Made by a program: the position numbers and the translations under genes
Shown: positions 33,747-46,668 of the stretch, piece by piece
Layout: the number at the start of each line of letters is the position of its first letter
How positions within the stretch are numbered: the stretch's first letter is position 1
The notes under the pieces: model-generated
Databases searched by the model: none
The model's input: the letters and a program-made list of their open reading frames with translations, nothing else
What the model was told of the DNA's origin: nothing
Origin: Sphaerulina vaccinii
Lineage: Eukaryota; Ascomycota; Dothideomycetes; Mycosphaerellales; Mycosphaerellaceae
NCBI GenBank assembly: GCA_022570795.1
Contig: JAKUDP010000016.1
Coordinates: 806,001-870,000, forward strand
Direction of reading: 5' to 3'
DNA length: 64,000 nt

Positions 33747-35013
33747 TCATGCGGTCGGATAATGCGTCAGCGAGTAGGATCGACCAGCGCTCTCGTCTCT
33801 GTACTGCATCGCAGGCGGTGCCGATTGTTGACCATATGTCTGTTCACCTGCATTGGCATGGAACGATGGATTCGGAAGCGGTGGTGGCTGCATCTGTGTA
33901 TGCGGAGAAGTGTAGTCACTCCCGCTGGTTGGGATTGCCATCGGCGCAACCTGGAATGATGGCTGCGGCGCAAAAGATGTTTGGCCCTGGACCTGATAGC
34001 TTGGACTGGATGTTACCGAGATGTTTGGGAATTCGCTTTGTGGATATGCTGAGGACTGGTAGCCTTGTGATTGCTGAGCAGATGCTGTCTCATACTGCTG
34101 TGGTCGCTGTTGTTCTGAGCTCACATACTGATAGCTCGTTGGTGTGCCGGTCCAGTCTACTCGGTCGGCTTGTTGATATGTTGCGGATCCTGGTGCTTGC
34201 ATCGGATCCTGTAGACTACTGCCAGACGTCTGGATCGGCTGTAGACTTTGTGCGCTCTCGTGCGAGCGCCAGGCTGTCAAGCTTGGGGCATTGGCAACTG
34301 CAGGTGCGCTAGGTAAGCTCATAGCTGTACCTACGAAGCTAGCACCGTGCTGCCATGACCCATGGCGTGAACCAGATCCCTGTGTCGTGACCGAGTGATT
34401 GCTTGGTGTTGAAGTGGACACAGGACGTGGAATGCTGGCCCCAACAGGGTTCGTTGGAGAAGTCGTTGGCACTGATAGTAGACCTGATTGTCCTTTGACA
34501 GACGGTCAGTACTGATCAGATTAGTTGAATGAAGGCTGCCATCCACTCACCATCGGTCGATACTCCATTCATACTGAAGCCAGCTTCGTTGAGCTTGTTG
34601 CGTAAGAACACAACCTCTTCTTCGAGCTCTCGATTCCGTTGCTGGGTAGCATGTACCATCTTCTCACTTTGTTCCTGGCTGCCTCGTAGGTCATTGACGG
34701 TCCTCTCCAAGTGATCGATGTGGTCCTTCGTGCGTTGTCGGATGGCTCTTTGTGCTTCTCGGTCATTCGCACGTTTCCTCTCTAGCTGCGCAGCAGATAG
34801 TGTGGTCACACTTCGTGTGCCAGCGCGGGAAGCTCGCTTCTTCGTTGAACTAGTAGATGATTTGCGGGTGTCGGATCCTGGAGAGACATAGCCATGCGAG
34901 GATGACTTTGAGTCAAGCGGCCCGTGAGAGGACGCCATGTCGGAATTCATCGATAACCATGGAGAATGGTTATCGAAGTGGTGCCACGATGTTGTGGGGA
35001 GAACGCACGTCAT
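33747..35013 (-). CDS. bZIP transcription factor, DREAQR type
   Basis: Nuclear DNA-binding regulator. Exons 34551-35013 and 33747-34483 with a 67 bp intron (GTGAGT..TCAG) give 399 residues from MTCVL; MNSDM is an alternative start. The basic region (residues about 75-99: QLERKRANDREAQRAIRQRT) is followed by a short leucine zipper (HIDHLERTVNDLR.., RNRELEEEVVFLRNKL). In the usual NRxAAxxxR core the invariant Asn is replaced by Asp84, as in a fungal subgroup of bZIP proteins. The C-terminal 240 residues are Gln, Ser, Pro and Tyr-rich, like an activation domain. Target genes cannot be told from sequence. Confidence 0.87.
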
Positions 35014-38000
35014 ATGGATTGCTTGTAATGGTGGTCAGATAGGTGGTTGTTGGGTTGATGTGATGTTGACACGATGGTCTTGCTGATTGAAGGTGGAGCT
35101 GATTCGGGGTTGCCGTCCAGTGTATCCGGCGTTGAATGCTGTCGCTTTGGAAGATGTGGTGGTCGCAGCGATGCCTACGCCGGGAGGTATGAGTAGCTAT
35201 ATGGTGGACTCATGGACGAGGGCCGAGCTCGTCGAGAAGCATTGGTATAGCTGCTATAGCTCTAGGTTTCATAAGATAGCGCAATATTGCGAGCGGAAGC
35301 GTGAGACGTTGGTTGCTAATAACCTAATTGCGGGCATAATGCGCAATGGCCATCGGCACAGACCGGCGAATTGCACAATGGGTCACAGACAGAGATACAA
35401 GCTCGATGCCTGACGCAGGCCTGCCTGCAGTAGGAGCATGACAGGGACCTGGGTCGCGGTTCCTGCAGCATAACAAGGTGGTTGGCACGATCACAACCCT
35501 ATGGCGGGTGACCTGCCGGCTCGCCGTTGAAGGTCAAGCTAACCAGCTGGGGAAAGATGTTTGGGTGTTCAGGACCGAATGCCTGGTGGCCATGATCGCC
35601 AGAGGCAAGCCTTTACGGTGCTAGCGGGCAGGCTAGGCTCGCAGGGCATATGGCTGCGGGTGTTCCAGTAGGGGGGAAAGCTGGTGCCGCGAATACCGAA
35701 GTTTCGTCCTCTATATTTTCACGTGGAGGCGTTTTGGATTGAGGTGAAGTATGTGGCCGCCACGTCCAGGTCCGGATCACCATAACTCTGTACCTGGCAT
35801 CATGCATCATTCACGACTCGGCATCCGTGACGATAGCAGACCTCATACTTTTCCGCCAGGACATCCGTCTCCTGCTTCATGCTGGCCAGGTCGTTGCAGG
35901 GCTCAGTCGAGATCCTGGACCTGGAGCAACCCGTGCATCTGCCATGACCCTGAATCCAGGTTCACCTTTCCACCCTGTGCCGTGGCGCAGACGGACCGAC
36001 GAGAAGAGCGCGCGGATAGCACTGCGCGCGCTGCGCTGGTCAGATCGGGCGCGGCGAGACTGAGGTAAGACCACATTCGTATGTATGCTAAAGGTTAGCT
36101 GCGGCGGCACCTAGAATGCACATGTCCAAGATAGCCGTGCTTGTCGCATCGATGATTTGATGCTGAGCGAGAGAGACGCCAGAAAGGCGACGTCAATTGC
36201 ATGCTGCGCCAAGTCGGTCACTTCGCCAACTCTAAACCGCTTTGCGCACGCAACGTGATAGGATGAGCGGCTCACCGGCTAACATTAACCGGATGTGCTC
36301 AACGTCCACACATTTTCTCCATCTGCTCTGAACAACATCTCTTCAATATGGAACATCCTGGCACATTCGTGACGCTATCGAGACGGACCTGTAAGCCGAA
36401 AGCAATGTTCCCTGGCGTGAGGACGGAGAAATGGTATGTTTGGAGCAGGCATACCCTCCACAGATTTCCACTCCAGACCACCACAGACGCCTGCAGTCCA
36501 ATGCATCGGTCCCGAGACGCTGGTACAGGCCGTGGAAGCTTATACTCCTCCCGACGGCATGCCGAGTCGAGAGTTACCAGGCACAGGCTTTTGGATTCGG
36601 AAGGTCCTCGCCCGAGCCCACACATCTCGATCTTACCCCACCCACGAAGCTTATCAATACACTGCAGCACCGCCCGCGCTTTGATGCCCTGGTGGTGGTT
36701 GTTTTGCTGCACGATGTCGACGACTCGTTGCATGCGGCGAAAGATGAAACGACTGATCTTCCGCAGAGTTGGGTATCCATATGCCCCAGTGTTCTGCCAT
36801 GAAACACACGCTATCATGGCGCTCTGAACAGTCCACGTCTTCATTGGGCTGATGATCAGGCCACGGTGTGCCTCGCCAGCGGACCTGCAGCCATCATCGG
36901 GAGGCGGTCAGCATACTACATGCTTGTTGGGAGGTGAGAGCACAGTAGCCGCGGTCCCGTCATCGCATGGCTGTCTGATCGGAAGAGGGTCTGTGAGACA
37001 GCTCGTATGGATCGGTTCCGAAGTTTACCAACGAGGGCAAGAAGCTGCGGCAGAAGCAACAACATCGAAGGTTTGAACTTTGTAACTTTCCGGGCTAGGA
37101 TGGCACAAAGATCGCGGATGATCTGCAGCCACAAAGTTTGTCGCTTGTGGAGGTGTACAACCACATCAATAGTACCATAGCTGCCAGCCTCCTTCCAAGA
37201 GTGGTATACTCGATAATTACGAAAGCACCGCTTCGTTCTGTCTTGGGGATCGCCGCTGTCATTCATTTGACGGATATCATAACGCATACCATATGCATGA
37301 TTCTATTCCTGATGCTCTCGCCAGATCAGAATGTCTTAGCAGGCTATATGTTAGTACCGATTGTAAGTGCTTTCTCAACGGTAGGAGAGGTTAATTGCGT
37401 ATCAACAGCCTTGCGCACATTGCGATGCCCATATTGCTGGCTCCATTGCTAAGCAGTCAAGTTGCAAGGATGTCCCAACTGTAGATCAGCGCATGGTTGT
37501 TTTGTCGATCTCTCAGGTTGTCGGGGTTCCTGGGCATCGCGATCATCCGGATCAACAGCCAGTACACTTCACTCAAGCTTCTCCATCAGAGCATAGCCCG
37601 AGAGATACAAGCATTTAATGTTCCGACTCAGAGCGCTCGTAATACTCCGAAAAGGACACCGCAGAAGATGAGGGTGCAACGTCCTTGCTGCTATAATGCA
37701 ACTGCATCTGGCCATTGTAGAAGTCTGTGCCGATCTCGCACCAGTTGGGCGTGATTGCAGGACGGCTCGTCAGACATGCTGAGACGTCAGTAGGTTCACC
37801 AGTTCCGGCGGCGAGGAGGCGTTGTCCTAGTTGTATGCTGTGGTTGTCAGTGGAGCCTGGAGCAAGTGACAACCTGGTTGTACGGCTGCACTTTGGCGAG
37901 CCTGCCTGCAGCTTGAGCTGCATGTGGTTGCAATCCGCGAAATATGCTGTGACGATGTGATCACAAGGCCGCAAAGTGACGATACGTGATAGGAAGATCG

Positions 38001-40237
38001 ATGGCCAGCAAACCCATCATCGTGCAGCCACCAAGGCGATTATGGTGCAATCGCACTATTGAAGTCTGCCTGTATCAGACGGGGGCCTCTGTGTAGCCTC
38101 GAAGGCGCACGTCACATCCCTGTTACAACCAAGTGATGCCGGTGTCACGTCTTGGTGGAGGTATAATACTCTGCATTATAAGCCACGGAAATTTACACCC
38201 AGCGGGCCTGGCCGCGTGCCTCGCGGTGGCCTTCTCGGACGGCGATGGAGAATGACGATTCGTGCCTTCTATATGGCCCCATCTTCTGCCGTCTATCAAT
38301 GTGGTGCCGGATGGCACCACAAGTGTACTCTTCAGTTCACGTGAACATGGTATGCACCAGGCTTGCCAGGCTGGTTGCTCGCAGTCCCAGCTTGAGACGA
38401 GAGGCTTGCGGAAGTGAACTCATTCTGTTATGGACCGGGCTCCATGACCTTGATGCATGACAGTTAACAGACTTCTCCAACCAAATGCAGGACGATAACT
38501 TACCTCTCATATCAGACCCGGTGCTCGTATACGCTTTTCCGAGTCTCCTGGCGTAGAAACTAGACATGATTGTACTGTCTGGCCGCCTTGTTGGCACAAG
38601 TGATAGCCTCATCGATGCTACTGTTGTATGCATTCAGGAGTGTGCGCACATGTCTGAACTGAAGCCTTGGCCTGGGGCTATGTTTCGAACTCGTTCGAGG
38701 TCCCCTCTACTATTGCGGACTGCAGTGGACGTACCGCCGTTAGAGTTCCCTCTTGCTGGGTTTCAGCTGCGGTGACGAACGATAATCGCGGTATAGTGGT
38801 TGTTTCTATGCAATCAAAAGTCATTACAGCTGCAGTAAGTTGATGTGGTTGCTTCACGCGGAGGCAGAGTTTGAGCTGCACCGCTAACACCCTCCGAGTG
38901 CTGTGCCAATGCTCGTCTTCACGGAACCGGTAGAAGTGAACCGCGGGCAATATAGGCGTTCACCTTCTTGCCAGTGCGCATGCCTGTTCCGACACGCTTG
39001 CCTCCCACTTGGATCCCGTGAGTTCTGGCTGCTGAAAGCAAGAAATTCCAAATCCCCATTTGTGTTTGCATGCATCTGAGTCTTCAAGCTTGTCCAGATA
39101 CCCTCGTTCAGTTGGAGTGAGTGCCACGCAGTTCAACGCAACCAGGTTGTTTCCCAGGTATGTGTGCAACCCCGCGCCCTCACGAGCAAGGACCGACAGC
39201 CACGCCTCTACGATAGAGGGATATCCTGGTGACGGGTATCAGAAAGTACCGTCCAACCACATCTCGGTGACATGAGAATCCTCCGATGCAAGACAGCTCG
39301 TGATGGGCGAGCTCCCGATGTACAGTGTCAGACACCAGTGCACATGCGCTACGTTCTCGATCGATGCTATCAGAAGAACCAAAGCAGTGTGCATCAACTG
39401 CTACTGCTGATCGCTTGGTCGCAGATAGCCATGATGAAGTGGACCAGGGCAAATGGTATGCAACCATGCTCGTGACCCAGCAAGCCAGCCTGGAGTGCCT
39501 AGACTGTAGCCATGCAGAAAGGCTACAATCTTCCCTGTTCAGGAAGCCATCGTGGCAAGAATTGAAGCTCATCACAATGCCACGATGTAACATGGCCATT
39601 GGCTCTTTGTCACTCGTCACCATTTCACCAGAGCGGTCCTGAAATGCTGAAAATTTGGTTGAACCGCTGGATCACATGCTCACCTAGGAACAACCCTGAA
39701 CGGCGTGGCTGCTGAAACAATGGACGTTCGTACCGAGCTGGTTGAGAGCAAGAGGAGGCCACTTTCTCGTCTCTTCTCGATGGTGATAGTGGCAAGTGAG
39801 GTGCTCCGAAGTATGTGCGATCTTGCTCGTGTGCAGATTCAGGAGCAGCACAAGGATGAGCTTCGCGCGCTTCATGATCCAGCCTGCGCAGTGATGTCGC
39901 GATTCTGATGGCTTGAAGAGCGAACTGTGCACAATCCGAGCAGAGCAAGCCTGTCGCCCGCCAGGTCGTGATTTCCAAGGTCAGCCCGCTGTCTACTGCT
40001 CCAAGACCTTTCTATCTTCTCCAGTGACACAGATTCCGAGCCGCCGCAGACCCCCGACAATATGGTTGAGCATTCGCACCGGTCTGCAGAGAAGGCCTCT
40101 TCTTGTTATCAAGACGTGACGTCCATTTAGACGTCTGCGACTAAGGCTGCATTGTCTCCGCAGAACTCATGCACGACTTCGTGATCCATAGTGCCGAGTG
40201 ATGCTATGCGAGAGGAAAACGCCACTTCATATCTGCT
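35014..40237. other. 5.2 kb gene-poor region
   Basis: I find no gene with convincing start, splice sites and motif. Frames worth noting but unsupported are plus 36436-36684 (82 codons from ATG), minus 36299-36844 (181 codons from ATG), minus 36916-37287 (123 codons from ATG) and minus 37615-37974 (119 codons with four cysteines and a possible 66 bp intron). The first kilobase includes the promoter of the bZIP gene. I see no transposon ends or tandem repeats. Confidence 0.4.
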
Positions 40238-40540
40238 TTAGCTCTGACTGGAGGAAGCAGAAGTACCAAGAAGTACTGCAATTCGTCGCTTCGGCTGCCA
40301 GAAACATGCCGAATGATGTACCTGAGCTGCTTCCGATAGAGTCGAACTTGTAATCTCGCTTAGTCGAAGATGTCGATGTAGATGTTGTTGATGATGTTGC
40401 GTCTGTTTCGCGAAAATCTGGCGCAAGGCGGCGATTTTGTTGGCGGGCGGCATTGGAGGTTCGCTCTTTCCTTTCTCCTTCTCTTCATATCTCGACTTCA
40501 CCTCGCCATTTCCAAGGTCCGGCAACGGCGACATCGACAT
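40238..40540 (-). CDS. possible small basic protein, unknown
   Basis: An ATG-started frame of 100 residues begins MSMSPLPDLGNGEVKSRYEEK and has a His/Gln-rich middle (QTQHHQQHLHRHL). Composition is skewed and no family is recognised. It stands alone upstream of the DUF1479 gene. It could be a chance frame. Confidence 0.25.
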   Translation of the reverse strand: MSMSPLPDLGNGEVKSRYEEKEKGKSEPPMPPANKIAALRQIFAKQTQHHQQHLHRHLRLSEITSSTLSEAAQVHHSACFWQPKRRIAVLLGTSASSSQS

Positions 40541-40936
40541 TGTTTGATGCTGACCGAGTTGTATTGAGCGCGCTGCAGTGATATCACGATGAGGTCAATG
40601 ATGAATTTGTTCTGAGTTCTGACCTTCTTGACGGCTCCGACGCCTACAGCGGCCTACTGTAATTGGAAATGTCCCGACAGAAGCGAGATCTCATTGGACG
40701 GCATGCCATACCTCTCACTTCTTCCCCTCGTTCGCCTTCAGAGGCCGACAACATCCATACCGGAGCCGCATTCCTCTGGGCATCTCCAGGCGGAGGGCCG
40801 TTGAGACAATGCGGAGGTCGTGGTACATGCATGGATAGATAGTATTTGAGGCAAGTTCTCCCAGCTAATTCCTGCAAACATCACAGCATTCACATACTTG
40901 AGCCGGCTCCATTCGGATAGCTCCTAATGCGCGATC

Positions 40937-42469
40937 ATGGTCTCATATATCCTACCCTCCCTTCGTGGAAGCAGTAAAGTCCTACAGAAGTCAGCCAGAT
41001 CATATCAACAAGCAATCCGAGGCGCCGCCACTGCCACAGTACAGAAACGTGAAGGCGATATCTCAGATGCTTTCGCTTCCCTGTCTGGCCTGCAATTCGA
41101 GCCTCTCGAACCACGCTTCGCAGAACTGAAGAAGCGTCTGATTGCTGGAAACGAAGAGGCTCTATACCATTCCTGGAACCGCTTGCTGGCCTCTCTACGC
41201 GAGGAGATACCACTCATCGTCGAGCAAGGTCCCAAAATCATTCCAGAGATAAACTTCGAGGACATCGATAGTGCGAGCGAAGAGTTCAAGGCAGAGCACA
41301 GGAAGCGCGGTGTAGCAGTCATCCGCAATGTACTCCCCGAACAGGAAGCTCTGGATCTTAAGACCGGACTTCGAGAATATATTGCTGCCAACCCGCACAC
41401 CAAGGCGTTTCCTGCCGACATTCCGCAGGTCTACGAATTGTACTGGAGTCCAGCTCAGATCAAAGCTCGATCCCATCCAAATCTGATCAAAGCACAGCGC
41501 TTCTTGATGGAGTTCTGGCATTCGAAAGACCCAAATGCCCTGATATCTTCGAGTCATCCTATGATCTATGCTGATCGACTGCGTATGCGTCTGCCAGGAG
41601 ATTCTCGATTTGCTCTTGGCCCGCATGTCGATGGTGGCTCTTGTGAGAGATGGGAAGAAGAAGGTTATGGCCGTGGTCACGTCTACGACAAGGTCTTTGC
41701 TGGAGATTGGGAGCAGTACGATCCTTGGGAGTCGAGCTGCCGCCTACCAGTCGTATCAGATCTGTACAATGGAGTTGGAGCTTGCTCTATGTTTCGTATG
41801 TTTCAAGGTTGGTTGTCTATGAGCTCGACTGGACCCTACGAAGGAACTCTGCTGGTCAACCCGCTATTGAGTAGAGCGAGTGCTTACTTCTTGCTTCGGC
41901 CATTCTTCTCGCCCAAGAAGCCTGCTCAGGATCCGACAGCAGAGACGTTTGAAGAGGCATTTCTATCGCCGGACAACTGGACACTTAGCACTGAACAAGA
42001 CTCGTGGTTACACGGGGCTTCGCTTGGTCATGGACAAGAGCTGGCCGCTCAGCTACATCCTCATCTGAATCTGCCCAACTCCATGGTCCATGTACCAAGG
42101 GTCAATCCAGGCGACTACGTTAGCTGGCACTGCGACACCATCCATGCCGTTGACAAGATCCATGCTGGCAACTCTGATTCGAGCGTCTTGTACATCCCAG
42201 CATGTCCTTTGACTATCTCGAACGCAGAGTTCTCGGCTCGGCAGCGTGAGGCCTTCCTGATCGGCACGCCTTGCCCAGACTTCGGTGGCGGTAAAGGCGA
42301 GAGCGAGCATGTTGGTCGTCCTGGAGTGGAAGATGTGAGGAAAGTAAACCCTGTCGAGGGCATGAGAGCTTTCGGTCTGGAGGCGTGGGACAGCTCAGAG
42401 CCAGACCTGACACAAGGTCAGAAGGAGGTGATGAAGAAAGCGAATGAGGTCCTGGGCTTCTCTTCGTAA
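40937..42469 (+). CDS. DUF1479 protein, 2OG-Fe(II)-oxygenase-like
   Basis: Single-exon gene for 510 residues. It belongs to the DUF1479 family (E. coli YbiU relatives), which has a cupin/2OG-oxygenase-type fold. The family blocks are KRGVAVIRNVLPEQEALDLK, VYELYWSPAQIKARSHPNL and GPHVDGGSCERWEE. Likely metal ligands are His230 and Asp232 in GPHVDGG and a later His in SWHCDTIHAVDKIH. VYDKVFAGDWEQYDPW and LLVNPLLSRASAYFLLRPFF are also conserved. The N-terminal 40 residues are basic and free of acids (MVSYILPSLRGSSKVLQKSARSY), suggesting a mitochondrial targeting peptide. No reaction is known for the fungal members. Confidence 0.9.
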   Translation: MVSYILPSLRGSSKVLQKSARSYQQAIRGAATATVQKREGDISDAFASLSGLQFEPLEPRFAELKKRLIAGNEEALYHSWNRLLASLREEIPLIVEQGPKIIPEINFEDIDSASEEFKAEHRKRGVAVIRNVLPEQEALDLKTGLREYIAANPHTKAFPADIPQVYELYWSPAQIKARSHPNLIKAQRFLMEFWHSKDPNALISSSHPMIYADRLRMRLPGDSRFALGPHVDGGSCERWEEEGYGRGHVYDKVFAGDWEQYDPWESSCRLPVVSDLYNGVGACSMFRMFQGWLSMSSTGPYEGTLLVNPLLSRASAYFLLRPFFSPKKPAQDPTAETFEEAFLSPDNWTLSTEQDSWLHGASLGHGQELAAQLHPHLNLPNSMVHVPRVNPGDYVSWHCDTIHAVDKIHAGNSDSSVLYIPACPLTISNAEFSARQREAFLIGTPCPDFGGGKGESEHVGRPGVEDVRKVNPVEGMRAFGLEAWDSSEPDLTQGQKEVMKKANEVLGFSS

Positions 42470-43384
42470 AGAGAGCCCGCTGAGCATGATTGCCTGGATG
42501 ACTTTCTTCTTAGTAGCAACATGATTTTTTTTTCAGCTGTTCCTCTCCAGCCTGCAGTTTGACGTTGAGCGACAGAGAGCCTCCTCGAATCTCACCTCCG
42601 CGATCTCCTTCACGTCGGAGAGTCGAGGTAGGTCGCGCGGCATGATCTTTCGATTCCTGGCATGACCACATTTTGGAAGAATCACTAATTCGGAATCCTT
42701 CGGATCCTGATCTGTAGGCATATTCGAACGCTTCACAACTTCTCGAAAATTTCAGTGTCGATTAGGAGCATCGAATGGAATCCCTACAACTACCACCCAG
42801 GCACCCCACCGTCGTCCCGGCAGTTTTGGGCAACCCTAAGATGAGCTGTGGCTGATGCACCTTAGTAATCGAAGTCCGATAAGCTCGACGTGCTCACAAC
42901 GCGAAGGACTTCTCATTCACATTCACATCTTTGACAGCCATGAAACACGCAGCATATCGCACCGATGTTGGTGCACACATCCTCTGGACCAACAGATGAC
43001 CAGATCACCCTGTCCGACGCTTCAATGTGGCAGCAAAGCAGCGTAGCATTGCATCATCCTAGCGGGCGGCCTCAAGTGACATGCAGGTCCAAGGCACCCG
43101 ATGGCTTTCAGCGCAGCTGAAGAGGGATTATGCGCAAGATCATTCGTTCGCCACTGCGCGGTATCTGCACCCTCTACTCTAGCTGATCTACTGCGCCCGC
43201 TCGCAGGAATATGGCTGGTGGCATTGACGCGTATTCGTTGTCTGGGCCAGGTACTAGTCTTGAAGGATGCCTCGATCTCGAGAAAGCTAAGTTCGCTATC
43301 TGCTATGCTGATTCCCCAGGAATCTGATCTTATGGTTTGAGGCATCGAGTTTGGGTCGCCATGTGCGCGCCTCAGGTCGCAAGT
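42470..43384. other. intergenic, about 900 bp
   Basis: Promoter and leader of the next gene; no coding feature is supported. A run of T occurs at about 42525-42533. Confidence 0.45.
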
Positions 43385-46300
43385 ATGGTATGCTGATCGC
43401 GGAGGATTCGAAGTGCATATTGCAGAGCTGACCATTCTCCCTAGGACGGAGCTGACATCAAGAAACGCCATGTATACCCGTTGGACGATGTTAACTCTCA
43501 TCACTTTGCGTCGACTGTGGCCATTAACGATAGCAAATCTGTGCTACAGACAGAAGACCGGCGGCAATGGGTAGCCATCGATCTACTACCCAAGAACATA
43601 CGCGACAGCCTAGCTGACTCACAAGATGGCCTAACTTCGACGTTTGGAAGAGATGGAGATGATGCTCGTAACAAGCCTGCGAGCAAGGTTATGGCGTGGG
43701 TCAGGCAGAGCAAGAGAGGTTTCGACGTTCGCATTCTTCGACGAAAGCCAAAGAGTGGACGAGACGAGTACACAGACCTCAGTGTCGAGCGCGATGACTT
43801 CGCATATGCTGCTCCAGAGCGTACCGGCGTAGTATCCGAATTGCACGCCAACGAGATCATACACGAGCTATGCGACACTGAAGCGCGACACGAACTTTCA
43901 GCAGCTCCTTCAATATACAGCGCCACACTGGCTCACGAGTCATGGCATCAGCAGGCAAAGCCATTGACTGAATTACATGGGGACAGCAAGGCCGTAGGCA
44001 GGCCTCTGCAGAACACTGTCAATCCGTCACGGCCACAGTTGACTCGTCGTATGTCCTTCGAAGCCGGCGAACCAGACACGCTACAAACTGGCCAGTTTCG
44101 AGAAGAGGAGACTGCGAGACCTAAGTCATACGTGGAAACGACAAGCTTAGATCTTGCAACTCCATGGCGACATGATTCGATTGCTGCGAACCCTCAGGAG
44201 CGCTCCACAACTGCATCTTCGGACACGGTCCACGGGCATACATCGCAGACTGCGACGACTTTACACCTCATCGAAGGGCACCAGTCAGATGCTTCCAGTT
44301 CAGCAGTCAATAGGAACCTTGCAAAGGCCAGGCCCGATAGCATGCATGGCAGTGATTCTGGCTACCATAGCGAGCCTGGATCTATATACCATACTGACTC
44401 CGAGTTCGACAGCTTGCGCAGTCTTGGAAGGATGTCGCTTTCCAGATCATCGGACCTCAAGACAGTCGACGAAGACGCAGAGCCTTCTAGAAATCATGAC
44501 ACGCCTGGTACAACAGAGGAGGAGATTCCTCAAAGTACTCAGAGTGTCGAGTCTATGGAGTTCATCATCAAACTGGCACTGGCGAAGCTGCTGCAAGGAA
44601 CGACTCCTGCTGTCACAAATGAAGCTGGTGGTGATGACCTTGTGGCTAAGCAATTGCGTGAACACAAGATAGCCGAAGCAACCAGATTCGAAACTGATAC
44701 AGATGCCGAACCTCCAAGCCCAAGTGATCGCAGAGTACCGCGAGTGCAAATTCGACCCAAGATGGGCCCTCGTCCCTATCAACGAAAACGAGGCACTACA
44801 CGAAACAAGCCTACAGAACGTCGCCAGTTCCTGGTACAGGATGGGAACATTGATTCCTCAGATGGGCATTCATCTGCTCTTGAACGACGCTTGACAATGG
44901 CTAAGACTATCGACGCCAGTGCGAGCCCCGAAGAAGCCTGGAAAGTTCTACTTGCTTCACAGAAATTGATCCTTGGCGCAGAGCACACCTTGGTCTTGAG
45001 GGCTAAGCTCAAGAGAAACGAAAGCCGTGATCAGCAATATAAAGGCTGCTCGACTGACTTGCTGGAACCACTCCATGAGACGGAAGCGATAGCTGTCTCG
45101 TTCTTCGAGAAGTCGCATCCGAAAGTGCTAGCTTTCTCTGCTAACCTCAAAGCACTACACACTCTGCTCAGCTCTCAGCAGCCTATTGCCAATGCGCGTA
45201 AGCAAGAGCCCGAATCCGATCACCCTCACCACTCCAGTGAGAAGTGCGCATCGTCACCAGCTCCTGGAAAGGTCACATCTGGCATCAGCATAATGGTACC
45301 CAACGATACAATTGAAGCTCTGCGCGTGAAGCAATCGCCGACAGACTCGAACTCATCTACTGACTTGTCGAAGCTACACGCGCCACCAGAGTTTCGTCCA
45401 GCGATGGGCGACAGTCCAGTGTCGCCAATCGATGCTCAAACACTGTTCACTGCTGAGAACATGTGGAATAGTGATCGTCCACCACATGAGCCCAGAAATG
45501 ACCTTCTTGTGCTATCCGGATTGGCGCTTGAGGCGGTTACCAAAGTATCGCTGAACTTTATGCTCTGGGTCCGCTCTACATATGGTCCCGAGCCAGACGT
45601 TGCGCCTGGAAAGGTGAGAGTGCGCTGGACGTGCTCATGTGGCCAGCAACTCTACGATGACTTTGTGGAGAACAGAAGTGGAGCTGCCAGGGAACTCGAA
45701 CGATATCTCAACCGACCAAGAACCCATGCCACGGAGCATCCAAGTTCGCCATCGACACCATTGAGCTACCAGCCCAGTCAAAACAGCTCTTTTGGCATGC
45801 CACCATCTTCGCAGTCTTCTATAAACAGTGTCACACCACCCCAACAGTCACATCACCCAGGACTGTACGGACGCTCGCCTACACTCGGAAGTCTGCCTGG
45901 CTATTCTCCCTACAATGGTGTAAACTATGAAGCTAGATTCCTGCTAACATGTGCAAACGAGGATCGTTTCACGCCTAAAGTGACACATCTCGATGTTGGA
46001 CCCAACGTTGTACTGAATGATCGTCATCTCGCCGAACGATTACGAGGGCACTATGCATATGTCAACCGTCAGTGGTGGAAACGCCTGATGAAGCTGAGAG
46101 GACTGGCGACTATCGAATTTGTACAGTTCGAGAAACACAAGAACAGATTCGCAGACATCAGAAAATGTCCCGACATGCCAGATCGGAGCTCCAAAGACTA
46201 CACGTTCGAGCCTGACGACTTACTACCTCCCGTAGGCAGCACCTACCTCCTACACTTGTTTCAACATCCCGAGGACTACGAACATGAGAACCTCACTTAT

Positions 46301-46609
46301 CTACGAGTGCCTAAGAAGAACGGACCACTGGATACAGGCAAAGGCTGGGGTATTAATCTTTGCGAAGGCTTTCCTGCAGAGAGAGTGCTTATCTTCATGC
46401 TCATCGGCTTCTCGTTGGCTAGTCTTGTGTTCGCGATTGCCTGGTTCTTCAAGGCGAAACATGATATCCAAGGAGCTTTCTCAGTAGCGCAGTGGATCTG
46501 CACGATTGGAGCACTATGCTGTGAGTTGTCGCCTGAGACGTGATCATGTTTGCTGGATGGGAGAGCTAACGATTGTATAGTCGCTTGGGTACAGTCTCTC
46601 ATGGGATGA
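43385..46609 (+). CDS. large conserved fungal protein with C-terminal membrane anchor
   Basis: Three exons, 43385-43387, 43445-46520 and 46581-46609, give 1035 residues. The first coding exon is just the ATG: a 57 bp intron (GTATGC..CTAG) follows it, and the second begins GAC GGA GCT (MDGADIKKRHVYPLDDV). The N-terminus (QWVAIDLLPKNIRDSL) looks conserved. About 600 residues of Ser-, Thr- and acid-rich low complexity follow. The C-terminal third is ordered: a CSCGQQLYDDF motif, then YEARFLLTCANEDRFTPKVTHLDV and WWKRLMKLRGLATIEFVQFEKH, and a single membrane span (VLIFMLIGFSLASLVFAIAWFF) before a short tail. Fungal relatives with the CxCG..YDDF block and a terminal membrane anchor are common and uncharacterised. 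Confidence 0.8.
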
Positions 46610-46668
46610 TTGTCACTTGCCCAACGTAGAGACGAGAAGTCCATACAGAGATCGCAGCAAATCATCTC

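Noticed and set aside
36299..36844. 181-codon minus-strand ATG frame, with competing plus-strand frames
   Set aside because: Three frames are open over the same 500 bases and none shows a domain, signal peptide or consistent splice site.
37615..37974. 119-codon minus-strand frame with possible intron
   Set aside because: Splice options exist but no start exon could be joined in phase, and no family is recognised.
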